DNA of 64,000 nt. Source: an uncultured SAR116 cluster alpha proteobacterium. GTDB taxonomy: Bacteria; Pseudomonadota; Alphaproteobacteria; Puniceispirillales; Marisalimonadaceae. Every line of letters starts with the position of its first letter. Position 1 is the stretch's first letter. Shown here piece by piece: positions 10,015 through 20,830 of the stretch. A program made the position numbers and the translations under genes. The notes beneath the pieces were generated by a model. It was not told where the DNA came from. It saw only the letters and a program-made list of their open reading frames with translations, and did not search any database. The stretch covers positions 35,417-99,416 of the forward strand of contig CACBXG010000007.1 in assembly GCA_902543145.1 (NCBI GenBank), in the 5' to 3' direction.

Positions 10015-10666
10015 TTATTGCATCCTCAACCTTTTGAATCCAAGGTTGTATAGTTTTCAAGTTAGTTTTCATGTAACTTCTATTTACTGCTAATCTGGTT
10101 GAAACTTCACAAATTTTCTCAACTATAACCAAACCGTTAGCTTTTAAAGTAGAGCCAGTTTCAACCAAATCTACTATTCTTTTACATAAACCCATTGACG
10201 GAGCAAGTTCCATCGCACCATTTAATTTTATACATTCTGCATGAACACCTCTAGCTTCAAAATATTTTCTTGTGATATTAGGATATTTAGTAGCTACACG
10301 TACATGACTCCAAGACCTTGGATCTTCATTGGCAATAATATCTTTTTCAGCTGCAACAACCATTTTGCAGTTCCCTACATTGAGATCTAAAGGAGAATAA
10401 ACTTCAGCATGATTAAATTCATTTAAAATGTCACTGCCTACAAACGCCATTTGAGCAGCGCCATAGGCTAAAAATGTGACAACATCAAAAGATCTTACTC
10501 TTATTATATCTATATTATTTATATTTGTTTTAAACTTCAACTTACGGTCGTTTATATCAAAAAAAGATTTTTCAGGTTCAATACCAACTTTTAACAAAAT
10601 TGGAAGCACTGAATCTAAGATCCTACCCTTTGGCAAAGCAATGTTTAAACTTTTATTTAAAGTCAT
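10007..10666 (-). CDS. hisG: ATP phosphoribosyltransferase, short form
   Basis: LNIALPKGRILD, VDLVETGSTLKANGL; 219 aa short form; overlaps hisD. Confidence 0.96.
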   Translation of the reverse strand: MTLNKSLNIALPKGRILDSVLPILLKVGIEPEKSFFDINDRKLKFKTNINNIDIIRVRSFDVVTFLAYGAAQMAFVGSDILNEFNHAEVYSPLDLNVGNCKMVVAAEKDIIANEDPRSWSHVRVATKYPNITRKYFEARGVHAECIKLNGAMELAPSMGLCKRIVDLVETGSTLKANGLVIVEKICEVSTRLAVNRSYMKTNLKTIQPWIQKVEDAINV

Positions 10667-10684
10667 TGATTATTTCCTATAAAA

Positions 10685-11104
10685 TTATTTGTGCAAGGGT
10701 TTTAGCTTGGTTGGCCAGGGAATATCTATATCCTCTATAGTAGCATTAATTTTCTTACAATCTAACTTTATTTTTGAAGACATTGATAAATTGAGAATAA
10801 CATTTTCTTTTTCATAAGTTATCGCTAGTAAATTATAAAAAGGTATTTTAGTTTTAAGGTTAATATATTCAACATTTTTAACATTTCTAATTTGCAAACC
10901 TGTTACAACTCTATAGTTAATATTTTTGTCATTCAATTTTTGTTGTTCCCAACAATATCTTGTTAATGTAGCTACAAACATTTTGTTTTTTTTATCATAA
11001 AAAATTTCTTCTTTAGAAATTATCGCGTCTTGGCAAAGAAATGAGAAAATTTTTAAATCATCATTATTTGAAGCATTAAGTCGGATTTTGTTTTCAATAG
11101 TCAT
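10685..11104 (-). CDS. DUF2948 family protein
   Basis: Position between murA and hisG/hisD plus motifs NNDDLKIFSFLCQDAI and CWEQQKLNDKNINYRVVTGLQIRNV. Confidence 0.75.
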   Translation of the reverse strand: MTIENKIRLNASNNDDLKIFSFLCQDAIISKEEIFYDKKNKMFVATLTRYCWEQQKLNDKNINYRVVTGLQIRNVKNVEYINLKTKIPFYNLLAITYEKENVILNLSMSSKIKLDCKKINATIEDIDIPWPTKLKPLHK

Positions 11105-11131
11105 TAAACTCGCTATAAAATTTTTCTATTA

Positions 11132-12409
11132 TCAATTTGACCTTTTTATTATTGCACCAAGGTTAGTTAATTTATCTTCTAAATTTTCATACCCTCTATC
11201 TAAATGGTTTAATCCATCAATTTCACTTGTGCCAGAAGCAGCTAATGCTGCAATTATTAAACACATAGAAGCTCTTAAATCCGAAGCCATTACTTTAGCA
11301 CCTTTTAAATTTTTTACTCCATGGATTTCTGCTTCTTGATGGTTTACAGATATTTTTGCTCCCATTCTCATTAGTTCAGGAACATGCATAAACCTATTTT
11401 CAAAAATAGTTTCTTTAATAAATGTTTTTCCATTCGCTATTGCCATTAGTGCCATATATTGAGCTTGTAAATCAGTTGGAAACCCAGGATAAGGATTTGT
11501 ATCTACATTAAAAGTTTTAGGTCTTTGTAAACAAGAAACGTTCATTGAATTTTCAAAAATTTCAACTTTACTTCCAGTAAATTTAAGAACATTTATAAAC
11601 TCAGTTAAATTTTCAGGGTTAATATTATTTATTTCAACATTACCCATGGTTATACTAGATGCTATTGCAAAAGATCCTGCTTCTATTCTATCAGAAACAA
11701 CTGAATGAGAAACTTGGTTCAACTCTTTTACACCATTAATTATTAAATTGTCAGTTCCCACACCCTTTATATCTGCACCTGCTTTGTTCAAGCAAAGTGC
11801 TAAGTCAGTTACTTCTGGTTCTTTTGCAGCATTGAAGATTTTTGTTTGCCCTTTCGCCAACACAGCAGTCATTAATGCACTTTCAGTAGCACCTACTGAA
11901 ACTTTAGGAAAATTAATAATACCACCTTTTAATCCCTCATTACTTAAAGAACTTATTATAAAACCACTATCAAATTTGACATTTGCTCCAAGCGCTTCCA
12001 TTACCATAACATGTAAATCAATAGGCCTACTACCTATAGCACATCCCCCTGGAAGAGGTACTTTTGCTGAACCTTTTGAAGCTAACAAAGGACCTAAAAC
12101 AAGAATTGATGCTCTCATCTGCCTAACTAAATCATAAGAAGCCTCATCTTTTTTTGGTTTTCCGTAAAAGTTTAAATTTCCTTTTTTCCAGTTTATTGCA
12201 ATACCTAAATCAATCAATAAGTTAGACATTAATCTGGTGTCAGCTAAATCAGGAACATTATAAAGATTAAAATCTTCATTAATTATTAGAGAAAGTGCCA
12301 TTAGTGGCAAAGCGGCATTTTTGGCTCCACTAATATTAACCATTCCAGTTAATTTTTGTTCACCTGTAATATAAATTTTTTCGATATTATTGTTAGTAAA
12401 ATTATTCAT
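11132..12409 (-). CDS. murA: UDP-N-acetylglucosamine 1-carboxyvinyltransferase
   Basis: GAKNAALPLMALSL, PLPGGCAIGSRPIDLH, YPGFPTDLQAQYMA, LRASMCLIIAALAA. Confidence 0.98.
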   Translation of the reverse strand: MNNFTNNNIEKIYITGEQKLTGMVNISGAKNAALPLMALSLIINEDFNLYNVPDLADTRLMSNLLIDLGIAINWKKGNLNFYGKPKKDEASYDLVRQMRASILVLGPLLASKGSAKVPLPGGCAIGSRPIDLHVMVMEALGANVKFDSGFIISSLSNEGLKGGIINFPKVSVGATESALMTAVLAKGQTKIFNAAKEPEVTDLALCLNKAGADIKGVGTDNLIINGVKELNQVSHSVVSDRIEAGSFAIASSITMGNVEINNINPENLTEFINVLKFTGSKVEIFENSMNVSCLQRPKTFNVDTNPYPGFPTDLQAQYMALMAIANGKTFIKETIFENRFMHVPELMRMGAKISVNHQEAEIHGVKNLKGAKVMASDLRASMCLIIAALAASGTSEIDGLNHLDRGYENLEDKLTNLGAIIKRSN

Positions 12410-12420
12410 TTTAATTTAAA

Positions 12421-12588
12421 TTACTTTTTATCATCTTTATCAAAAAGTCTTGATTGACCAATTTTATTAGTCCTTTTCCCAATAATTTTTTTGTCATCTC
12501 GTTCTGAAACCTGCTTTTTTCTTAGCTTCAAATTACTTTTTAAAGAAGCTGCTAAATTATTTTCGTAGTCAATATTTTTTTTAGTCAT
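12421..12588 (-). CDS. Conserved-looking small basic protein (55 aa)
   Basis: Manual translation MTKKNIDYENNLAASLKSNLKLRKKQVSERDDKKIIGKRTNKIGQSRLFDKDDKK; sits upstream of murA on the same strand; carries an LxxNLxxRKxQ motif. Confidence 0.55.
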   Translation of the reverse strand: MTKKNIDYENNLAASLKSNLKLRKKQVSERDDKKIIGKRTNKIGQSRLFDKDDKK

Positions 12589-12700
12589 ATTTTTGAAATC
12601 TTACAAGTTTTAGTTATATAGTTTTAAGTACATATATTACTATATATCCATAAAAATACTTGTCATTAATGAAAACATATTTAAGTTAAAATGATATTGT

Positions 12701-12776
12701 GCCGCCATAGCTCCAGCGGTAGAGCGCGTCATTGGTAATGACGAGGTCACTGGTTCAAATCCAGTTGGCGGCACCA
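12701..12776 (+). tRNA. tRNA-Thr (GGT), CCA encoded
   Basis: GCCGCCATAGCTCCAGCGGTAGAGCGCGTCATTGGTAATGACGAGGTCACTGGTTCAAATCCAGTTGGCGGCACCA; anticodon GGT. Confidence 0.97.
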
Positions 12777-12796
12777 TTTAAAGTTAGTTTGTTTAA

Positions 12797-15199
12797 TTAA
12801 ATTTCTCTTAAAGAGCCTGATAATTTTTTCTCAATAGAATTTATTATGTTAGCACTTATTCCTTCTAATTCAGAATCTGTTAATGTTTCTTGAATAGGTT
12901 GAATTGTAACTTTAATCGCAACAGATTTCATGTCTTGAGGAATTTTTTCACCTTTATATATGTCAAGTATTATCACGTCTGTTATTAAATCTTTGTTAAT
13001 AGATTTAGCAACCTGACAAACTTTTTCAGATTCTATTTCTTCATTGATAAGAAATGCAAACTCTCTTGTTACTGGTTGCAAATTAGAAATTTTTAACATT
13101 GGTCTAGAAATCTTATTTCTTTTTGGTAATGGAATATTTTCGTAAAATATTTCAAAACCAATAGCTGATTTATTAAATCCAAAAGAATCTCCAATTTCAG
13201 GGTGAATTTCACCAAAATTGGCTATAATATTTTGACCAATTTTAAAAACCGCACTTCTACCTGGATGGAAATAACCTGGAGCATCTTGAAAAATTTTTAG
13301 ACTATTTTTAGGAACCCCTATTGCATCCAAAGCCTTAATTACATCAAGCTTAATTTCATAGAAATCAAATTGGACAGCTTCTTTTTTCCAATCTTTTTTA
13401 ATTTTGTCACCGTATCTTATTCCAGTAATTGTGCTTATTTGCTCAGTAGGAGAAGCACCTTTAAAAATTGGGCCAATCTCAAAAAAAGAAAGATCTTGAG
13501 ATCCTATATTTACATTCTTCTGCACAGCTAATAATAAATTAGGAATAATTGAAGGTCTCATATCCGTCAGCTCTGAAGAAATAGGATTGACTAGATTTAA
13601 AGCAAAATCACCTCCATTGAATTGATCAGCCATTGTCTTATTTAAAAATGAAAAAGTAATTACTTCATTATAACCCCTAGTTGCTAGTGTTCTTGAAGCA
13701 AAAAAAGCTTGACGATGCTTAACACTCATTGCTGGCTTTGCAATATAATTACTCCTTGATAATTTTATTGAAGGTATTTTGTCATACCCATTTATTCTGA
13801 TGATTTCTTCAACAATATCTGCGATACCATCTATATCTGGTCTCCAACTAGGAGGTGTTATATCCCAAACATCATCTTGAGATAGAATTTGGAAGCCCAA
13901 TTTTTCTAAAATTGATTTAGATAATTCATTTTCAATTTTAACGCCTGTTAGTTGATAAATAATATTTGGATCAAATTTAATTATTTTGTTTTTTTGTTCT
14001 AATTTAAAATTGACTATTTTGCTAAATTTTCCTCCACAAATTTTATTGAACATTGCCGCTGCATAATGCATTACTGTTTCTGGAGAGTTATAATCTAAAC
14101 CTCTTTCAAATCTATATCTGGCATCAGAATTTAAGTTTAATTCTCTTCCGGTGTTCGCTATTGAAACTGGGTCAAAAATAGCGGCCTCCAAAAACATACT
14201 TGTTGTGTTTTCAGTAACGCCTGTTCTTTCTCCACCCATTATACCAGCTAAATCGTCAATACTTTGTTCATCAGAAATAACAAGCATGTTATCATCTAAC
14301 TCGTAAGTATTTCCATTTAGTGCAAAAAACTTATCACCTTTTTTTGATTTTGAAATTTTAAGAGTTGTACCTTTTATCTTATCTATATCATATGCATGTA
14401 GAGGTCTTCCAATATCTATCATAATATAATTTGTTATATCTACAATAGAACTTATTGGTCTTTGATCAACGGCTATTAATCTGTTTTTAAGCCATAATGG
14501 AGATTCATTATTTTTCAGATTAGTAAATGATCTCCCAAAAATTTTAGGACAAAGATATTTTTCATTTTCACCCAAATCAACGTGCCAATTAATAATACTG
14601 TCAAATTCACCTTCACTAAATATGATATCTAAATCCTTTAAATTTCCCATTCCAGCTGCTGCTAAATCTCTAGCGATACCTCTTACACCCAAGCAATCAC
14701 CTCTATTAGGAGTAATTTCAATTTCTATAATTGGGTCATTCAAATCCATAACATCTGAAATTGACAAACCAAGTTCAGATGAAGCTTCTAGTTCGATGAT
14801 GCCGTTATGATTTTCAGATAAAGTCAACTCTTTTTCTGAACATAACATACCAAAGGATTCTTCTCCTCTAATTTTTCCTTTCTTTAATTTTAAATTTAGA
14901 CCTGGAATAAATGTTCCTATATTTGCAAAAACACTTTTCATACCTAACTTGACATTAGGAGCTCCGCAAACAACATCAAATGTATTTTTTCCATCAAATA
15001 CCTTACAAACATTAAGTTTATCTGCATTTGGGTGTTTTTTTACATCTATGATTTCGACGGATATAAAACTTCTTAGGTCCTCTGCTAAATTGACAACTGA
15101 AGAAACCTCTAAACCAAGTTTAGGAAGTGTCTCTAAAATCTCAGATAAAATTTTGTCAGTTTCCAGGTGATCTAGTAACCATTTCCATGTAAATTTCAT
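12797..15199 (-). CDS. pheT: Phenylalanyl-tRNA synthetase beta subunit
   Basis: MKFTWKWLLDHLETD, tRNA-binding domain HPNADKLNVCKV, EITPNRGDCLGVRGIARDL, C-terminal anticodon-binding domain; adjacent to pheS. Confidence 0.98.
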   Translation of the reverse strand: MKFTWKWLLDHLETDKILSEILETLPKLGLEVSSVVNLAEDLRSFISVEIIDVKKHPNADKLNVCKVFDGKNTFDVVCGAPNVKLGMKSVFANIGTFIPGLNLKLKKGKIRGEESFGMLCSEKELTLSENHNGIIELEASSELGLSISDVMDLNDPIIEIEITPNRGDCLGVRGIARDLAAAGMGNLKDLDIIFSEGEFDSIINWHVDLGENEKYLCPKIFGRSFTNLKNNESPLWLKNRLIAVDQRPISSIVDITNYIMIDIGRPLHAYDIDKIKGTTLKISKSKKGDKFFALNGNTYELDDNMLVISDEQSIDDLAGIMGGERTGVTENTTSMFLEAAIFDPVSIANTGRELNLNSDARYRFERGLDYNSPETVMHYAAAMFNKICGGKFSKIVNFKLEQKNKIIKFDPNIIYQLTGVKIENELSKSILEKLGFQILSQDDVWDITPPSWRPDIDGIADIVEEIIRINGYDKIPSIKLSRSNYIAKPAMSVKHRQAFFASRTLATRGYNEVITFSFLNKTMADQFNGGDFALNLVNPISSELTDMRPSIIPNLLLAVQKNVNIGSQDLSFFEIGPIFKGASPTEQISTITGIRYGDKIKKDWKKEAVQFDFYEIKLDVIKALDAIGVPKNSLKIFQDAPGYFHPGRSAVFKIGQNIIANFGEIHPEIGDSFGFNKSAIGFEIFYENIPLPKRNKISRPMLKISNLQPVTREFAFLINEEIESEKVCQVAKSINKDLITDVIILDIYKGEKIPQDMKSVAIKVTIQPIQETLTDSELEGISANIINSIEKKLSGSLREI

Positions 15200-16311
15200 G
15201 AAAAGACACCATTCAAACCAGAGTGTAAGCTTGGATTGTCAACGGGTATAAATCCATAATGTTTTAACCATCGTAGATCACTATCATAAAAAGGTCTTAA
15301 GTCAGGTATTCCGTACTTTAGCATAGTTAATCTTTCTAAACCCATTCCAAATGCAAATCCTTGATATTTTGATGGATCTATTCCTACACCTTGTAAAACT
15401 CTTGGATGGACCATACCTGATCCTAAAATTTCTAACCAATCTTCTCCCTCACCTATTACTAGGCTGCCATCATTTTCTTTTTTACAACCAATATCTACTT
15501 CTGCTGAGGGTTCAGTAAAAGGGAAATAACTTGGTCTAAAACGAACTGGTAAATTGTCTTCATTAAAATAAGTTCTACAAAATTCTATTAAACATCCTTT
15601 TAAGTGACCCATATTTATATTTTTACCAAGAACTAAGCCTTCACATTGATGAAACATAGGAGAATGTGTCGCATCATGATCAGATCTATATGTTCTTCCT
15701 GGTATAATATACCTGATCTCATCGAAATTTTTTAGATCAATTTTTTCCATTGTTCTAATCTGAACCGGGCTTGTATGTGTCCTTAAAACTTTCCTTTGTC
15801 CATTAATATCTGGTTGAAGATAAAACGTATCATGCTCTTGACGTGCTGGGTGCTCTTCAGGGATATTCAATGCAGTGAAGTTATAATAATCACTTTCAAT
15901 ATCAGGACCATCTACAATAGAAAAACCCATGTCCGCAAAAATAGCACATAATTCTTCAATTGTTCTAGAAAGAGGATGTAAAGTACCTATTTCAGCCTCA
16001 TAAGGTGTGAGAGAAATATCTATTTTTTCTGAATTAAGTTTATCTTCTAAATGTGCTTTTTTAAAAAAATTTCTTTTATCTAAAATTAATTTATTAATTT
16101 GGCTTTTTATATCATTTAAATGAGAACCAATTTCTTTTTTTGTTTCTAAATCGTAATCTCTTATATTTTTTAAATATATAGTAATAGAACCTTTTTTACC
16201 TAAAGAATTAACTCTAATATTTTCAAGTTCAGATGATGATTTGGAATTTTGTATACTTATTATGATATCATTTAATAAGTTTTGAAGATCATCCTTTAGT
16301 TCAGAAAGCAT
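15196..16311 (-). CDS. pheS: Phenylalanyl-tRNA synthetase alpha subunit
   Basis: HPARQEHDTFYL, LRTHTSPVQIRTM, GRTYRSDHDATHSPMFHQCEGLV, FAFGMGLERLTMLKYGI. Confidence 0.98.
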   Translation of the reverse strand: MLSELKDDLQNLLNDIIISIQNSKSSSELENIRVNSLGKKGSITIYLKNIRDYDLETKKEIGSHLNDIKSQINKLILDKRNFFKKAHLEDKLNSEKIDISLTPYEAEIGTLHPLSRTIEELCAIFADMGFSIVDGPDIESDYYNFTALNIPEEHPARQEHDTFYLQPDINGQRKVLRTHTSPVQIRTMEKIDLKNFDEIRYIIPGRTYRSDHDATHSPMFHQCEGLVLGKNINMGHLKGCLIEFCRTYFNEDNLPVRFRPSYFPFTEPSAEVDIGCKKENDGSLVIGEGEDWLEILGSGMVHPRVLQGVGIDPSKYQGFAFGMGLERLTMLKYGIPDLRPFYDSDLRWLKHYGFIPVDNPSLHSGLNGVFS

Positions 16312-16378
16312 ATTGTTATTAAAAACCTAATTTAATGAATTTGCAATAATCTATATTACTTATTGAAAATTTTAAATA

Positions 16379-16735
16379 TCAAGCAGAAGCAGATTTGGCT
16401 TTTGAAACTAATTCTTCAAATGCTAGTGGTTCATAAACAGCTAAATCTGATAAAATTTTTCTATCTATTTCAATGCCAGCTAATTTAAGCCCATTCATAA
16501 ACTTAGAGTAATTTAATCCATGTAAACGAGAACCTGCATTGATTCTTTGTATCCAAAGACCCCTAAAATTGCGCTTCTTATTTCTACGATCCCTATACGC
16601 ATATTGACTGGCTTTTTCAACAGCTTGAGTTGCTACAGTAAATAAATTTTTTCTAGCTCCATAATAACCTTTTGCAGCTTTAATTACTTTTTGGTGTCTA
16701 GCATGAGTAGTAACACCTCTTTTTACTCTAGCCAT
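16379..16735 (-). CDS. rplT: 50S ribosomal protein L20
   Basis: [32 protein letters not shown]. Confidence 0.99.
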   Translation of the reverse strand: MARVKRGVTTHARHQKVIKAAKGYYGARKNLFTVATQAVEKASQYAYRDRRNKKRNFRGLWIQRINAGSRLHGLNYSKFMNGLKLAGIEIDRKILSDLAVYEPLAFEELVSKAKSASA

Positions 16736-16747
16736 TAATTAACTCCT

Positions 16748-16945
16748 TTAAGCATAGGGTATAAATTGCTTGACAATTTTTGCATCGGATTCATTAAGTA
16801 TCATTGTACCACGAGCTTGTCTTTTCATTTTTTGAGATCTTTTACGAAGGTTATGACTAAGAAAGGCTGGGCTGCATTTAACCTTACCTGATGAAGTAAG
16901 ACTAAATCTTTTTTTTGCGCCACTTTTAGTTTTTAGTTTAGGCAT
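16748..16945 (-). CDS. rpmI: 50S ribosomal protein L35
   Basis: [23 protein letters not shown]. Confidence 0.99.
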   Translation of the reverse strand: MPKLKTKSGAKKRFSLTSSGKVKCSPAFLSHNLRKRSQKMKRQARGTMILNESDAKIVKQFIPYA

Positions 16946-17047
16946 AATATTCTCTCAATATTTTAGTAGTTATTTCAAAGCTTATACATAAGCTAAATAA
17001 AGTTAGCAACATAAAGTTTTATTTTATTATTAATATTATTATATCTG

Positions 17048-17581
17048 CTATTTGGGTGCTAATATCATCACCATTTGTCTACCTTCTAACTTTGGTGATG
17101 TTTCCACCTTACATAATTCTTCTGTATTATCTTTAACTCTATCTAAAACAGTGGCACCTAAAGTGTGATGAGCCATTTCTCTTCCTCTGAACCTTAGGGT
17201 TATCTTTACTTTATCACCATTTTCAATGAACTTTTTAACTTGTTTCATTTTTACAAAAAAATCATTATTGTCTATGTTTGGTCTTAATTTAATTTCTTTT
17301 ACATCAATAATCTTTTGCTTTTTTCTAGCCTCATTCTTTCTTTTTTGAGCTTCATATTTAAATTTACCATAATCAAGAATTTTACAAACAGGTGGATCCA
17401 CATTTGGTTGGATTTCAACTAAATCTAGGCTTAAATTTTCTGCTATCTTAAGTGCTTCATTAATGGATATGACACCTAGTTGCTCCCCATCTGCCCCAAT
17501 ACAACGCACGCTATCAGCTCTAATTAAATCATTAATCCTAGGCCCATCTTGACTTGCTGAGGTATTATTTAATCCAACTAT
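17048..17581 (-). CDS. infC: Translation initiation factor IF-3, start extended to a proposed AUA codon
   Basis: ORF-track product plus upstream in-frame extension [25 protein letters not shown]; the conserved IF-3 start region PRIND lies upstream of the tracked GTG; GGAG Shine-Dalgarno 8 nt before ATA. Confidence 0.9.
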   Translation of the reverse strand: MVGLNNTSASQDGPRINDLIRADSVRCIGADGEQLGVISINEALKIAENLSLDLVEIQPNVDPPVCKILDYGKFKYEAQKRKNEARKKQKIIDVKEIKLRPNIDNNDFFVKMKQVKKFIENGDKVKITLRFRGREMAHHTLGATVLDRVKDNTEELCKVETSPKLEGRQMVMILAPK

Positions 17582-17689
17582 ATGAAAATCTCCTTTATTG
17601 TTTAAATTTCAATTAGTAATACAACATTTTATAGAAATTTGTTATTAAATTTCAAAAAATTAGTTAACAAAGCAACAAATAATTTTAAT

Positions 17690-19612
17690 TTAATTGTCCA
17701 ACAAATCAGGAGGGGTGCATTTATTGACAATATTTTCTAAGAATTCATTTAAACCCAATAACTCCTGTTTTTTTGAGCCTAAGTATCTAACAGCTACGCT
17801 TTTATTTTCTTGTTCTTGTTTACCTATGACTAAAATGATTGGAATAGCTTGATTAGAGTGTTCCCTAATTTTGTAACCAATTTTTTCATTTCTTAAGTCT
17901 ATTTCGCACCTAATACCATATTTATCTAATTTGTTTTTAATCTCATATATATAATCATTAGTTGAATCAACTATAGAGCAAACCAAAACTTGTATAGGAG
18001 AAAGCCATAATGGCATTCTTCCTGAATATTGTTCGATTAAAATACCAATCCATCTCTCTAAAGACCCTAAAATTGCTCGATGTAGCATTACAGGATGCTT
18101 TTTACTCCCGTCAACATCTATATAATATGCGCCTAACCTTTCTGGTAAGACAAAATCCACTTGAAGAGTTCCACACTGCCAATCTCTTCCAATTGCATCT
18201 GTAAGTACAAATTCAAGTTTTGGGCCATAGAATGCACCTTCTCCAGGATTTAAGGTGTAGCTAATTTCAGCTGCTTCTATTGCTACCATAAGTGCCTTCT
18301 CAGCTTTATCCCAAGTGGTATTGTCTCCAGCACGAGTTATAGGTCTATCAGAAAATTTAACCTTTAATTCTGCAAAACCAAAATCTTTATAAATTTTTTG
18401 GAGTAACTCGCAAAATTTAACACATTCTGATGTAATTTGAGAACTCATACAAAAAATGTGAGCATCATCTTGAGTAAATTGTCTTACTCTCATAATACCA
18501 TGCAAAGCCCCTGAAGGTTCATTGCGGTGACAAGAACCAAACTCTGCCATTCTAATAGGTAGGTCTTTATACGATTTTAAACCTTGTTTATAGATTTGTA
18601 CATGACCAGGACAATTCATAGGTTTTAAAGCTAGTACCTTTTCATCGTCACCTTTTGCCATAAACATGTGCTCTTGGAATTTATCCCAATGCCCAGATTT
18701 TTCCCATAAAGATCTATCTATGACTTGAGGTGTTTTCACTTCTTCGTATGTTTTACTCAATCTCCTTCTTATATATGACTCAATTTCAAGATAAATTGAC
18801 CATCCTTTTTTGTGCCAAAAAACTGATCCAACAGCTTCTTCTTGAAGATGAAATAAATTTAATTCTTTTCCTAATTTTCTATGATCTCTTTTCTCAGCTT
18901 CTTCAATCATGAAAAGATAATCTTTTAAATCCTTATCATTAAAAAAAGCAGTTCCATAAATTCTTTGTAAGACTTGGTTCTTGCTATCGCCTCTCCAATA
19001 TGATCCTGCTAATTTGGTAAGCTTGAAAGAATGACCAAGTTTTTTTGTTGAAGATGTGTGGGGGCCTCTACATAAATCTAGAAATTTTCCTTGCCTATAA
19101 AATGAAACTGTTTCATGATCTGGAATGGCTTTCACTAATTCCAATTTAAATTTTTCATTGTTTTTTTTGAAGTGATCTATTGCTTTTTTTCTAGGCCAAA
19201 CTTCTCTTGAAATCTTTTCATCTCTGTCAACTATTTCGTGCATTCTTTTTTCAATAATTTCTAAATCAGATAAAACAAATTTCTTTTCTCTATAAAAATC
19301 GTAGTAAAAACCATCTTCAATAGAAGGACCTATGGTGACTTGAGTTTCTGGAAACAATTCTAAAACTGCTTCTGCCATAATATGTGCCGCATCATGTCTT
19401 ATAACATCCAATGTTTCTTTATTTTTTTTTGTCAATATTGCAATTGTACTATCTACTTCGATTGGCCTATCTAAATCCCATAGTTCACCATTTACTATTG
19501 AAACTAGTGCATCAGATTTAAGTTTTTCAGAAATATCATTAGCAATTTCAGCAGATGTTACTGATTTATCATATTGTTTTTTATCATTACTTGGAAGTGT
19601 AATTGTAATCAT
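17690..19612 (-). CDS. thrS: Threonyl-tRNA synthetase
   Basis: TGS domain, [49 protein letters not shown]. Confidence 0.98.
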   Translation of the reverse strand: MITITLPSNDKKQYDKSVTSAEIANDISEKLKSDALVSIVNGELWDLDRPIEVDSTIAILTKKNKETLDVIRHDAAHIMAEAVLELFPETQVTIGPSIEDGFYYDFYREKKFVLSDLEIIEKRMHEIVDRDEKISREVWPRKKAIDHFKKNNEKFKLELVKAIPDHETVSFYRQGKFLDLCRGPHTSSTKKLGHSFKLTKLAGSYWRGDSKNQVLQRIYGTAFFNDKDLKDYLFMIEEAEKRDHRKLGKELNLFHLQEEAVGSVFWHKKGWSIYLEIESYIRRRLSKTYEEVKTPQVIDRSLWEKSGHWDKFQEHMFMAKGDDEKVLALKPMNCPGHVQIYKQGLKSYKDLPIRMAEFGSCHRNEPSGALHGIMRVRQFTQDDAHIFCMSSQITSECVKFCELLQKIYKDFGFAELKVKFSDRPITRAGDNTTWDKAEKALMVAIEAAEISYTLNPGEGAFYGPKLEFVLTDAIGRDWQCGTLQVDFVLPERLGAYYIDVDGSKKHPVMLHRAILGSLERWIGILIEQYSGRMPLWLSPIQVLVCSIVDSTNDYIYEIKNKLDKYGIRCEIDLRNEKIGYKIREHSNQAIPIILVIGKQEQENKSVAVRYLGSKKQELLGLNEFLENIVNKCTPPDLLDN

Positions 19613-19647
19613 TATATTTTAATTTTAACTTTAATTTCAATATATCA

Positions 19648-20799
19648 CTAACTGTTTATTTTATATTCTGCAATAGATTGTTTATATAATGATAAAGTTA
19701 ATTTACACATTCTATTATGGTTAAAGTTTTTAGATACGAAATTTTTAGCAAATTTACCTATCTTCTCTCTTTTTTGTTGCTTTAAAGATAAAGCAAATGA
19801 AATTTTTTCCGAAAGACTCTCTACTTTTAAGGGCTCTGCTAAAAATCCAGTTTTTCCATCAATTATTGTTTCTGAAGCTCCACCATGATCGAAAGCAATC
19901 GGTATTTTACCTAAAGCTTGTGCCTCTAAAACTATTCTTCCAAAGGGTTCAGGAGTTATTGATGGCATCAAAATTAAGTCACCTAAGATCATTGCAGCTT
20001 GGATGTCCCTGGTAGAGTTAATAAGTCTTATTTTAGTTTCTAACTTTGATTGGGTAATTTTATTGATTAAAATTTTTTGAAATTTTTTGTTTCCATCAGC
20101 AGCTCCAATTAAAACACATTGAAAATCATGTTTAACTTTTGATAGAGCTTTGATAAGGATTTGATAACCTTTCCACATTGCTGGTCTTGCTGCCATAATT
20201 ATAACAGGAACATTATCTTTTAAATTTAAATGCTTTGATTGAGCTATTATTCTAGCAGGATTTATTTTGTTCGGATCAAATTGATTTAAATCAACACCTC
20301 TATGAATAATTTTAATTTTACTACTTACTTTTGGAAAATAAGTTTTTATACTTTCTTCAATATGCTTAGAAATAGCAATTATGGTGTTACCTTTAGTTAA
20401 AATACTATTATAGTATTTTTTAAATAAATTAGATTTTCTAAATCTCATGTGAACCGACGTAATAATTGGTATATCTAAGATAGCTCCAAGTGGAACACCG
20501 ATCCATGCAGGGGCTCGAGAACAAAAATGAATTAGATCTACGTTTTCACTTTCTAAAATTATCTTCAACTCACTTCTAATTTTTGGCCATTTTAATGGGT
20601 TTTTAGTAGCTACATCAAGATCATAGTGTATTCCGCCGTGTCTAGTTATTTGGGAAACCATAGGTCCACCAGAAGAAATAACAATTGATCTAAAATTATT
20701 CTCAACTAATGCTTTAGAAATTTCAACAACACCTCTCTCAACACCACCCGTATTTAAAGCTGGTAAAATCTGGACAATAGTATATTTATTTTTATTCAT
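19648..20799 (-). CDS. Glycosyltransferase family 4 (GT-B fold)
   Basis: ILPALNTGGVERGVVEISKAL and PSITPEPFGRIVLEAQALGKIPIAFDHGGASETI. Confidence 0.9.
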   Translation of the reverse strand: MNKNKYTIVQILPALNTGGVERGVVEISKALVENNFRSIVISSGGPMVSQITRHGGIHYDLDVATKNPLKWPKIRSELKIILESENVDLIHFCSRAPAWIGVPLGAILDIPIITSVHMRFRKSNLFKKYYNSILTKGNTIIAISKHIEESIKTYFPKVSSKIKIIHRGVDLNQFDPNKINPARIIAQSKHLNLKDNVPVIIMAARPAMWKGYQILIKALSKVKHDFQCVLIGAADGNKKFQKILINKITQSKLETKIRLINSTRDIQAAMILGDLILMPSITPEPFGRIVLEAQALGKIPIAFDHGGASETIIDGKTGFLAEPLKVESLSEKISFALSLKQQKREKIGKFAKNFVSKNFNHNRMCKLTLSLYKQSIAEYKINS

Positions 20800-20830
20800 T
20801 TTTTTAACCTTAAATCAAACGGATTTGTAG

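Noticed and set aside
6468-12776. Genomic island or prophage anchored on tRNA-Phe, tRNA-Thr, tRNA-Ala or tRNA-Leu
   Set aside because: No integrase, no attachment-site repeats and mostly core genes beside each tRNA.
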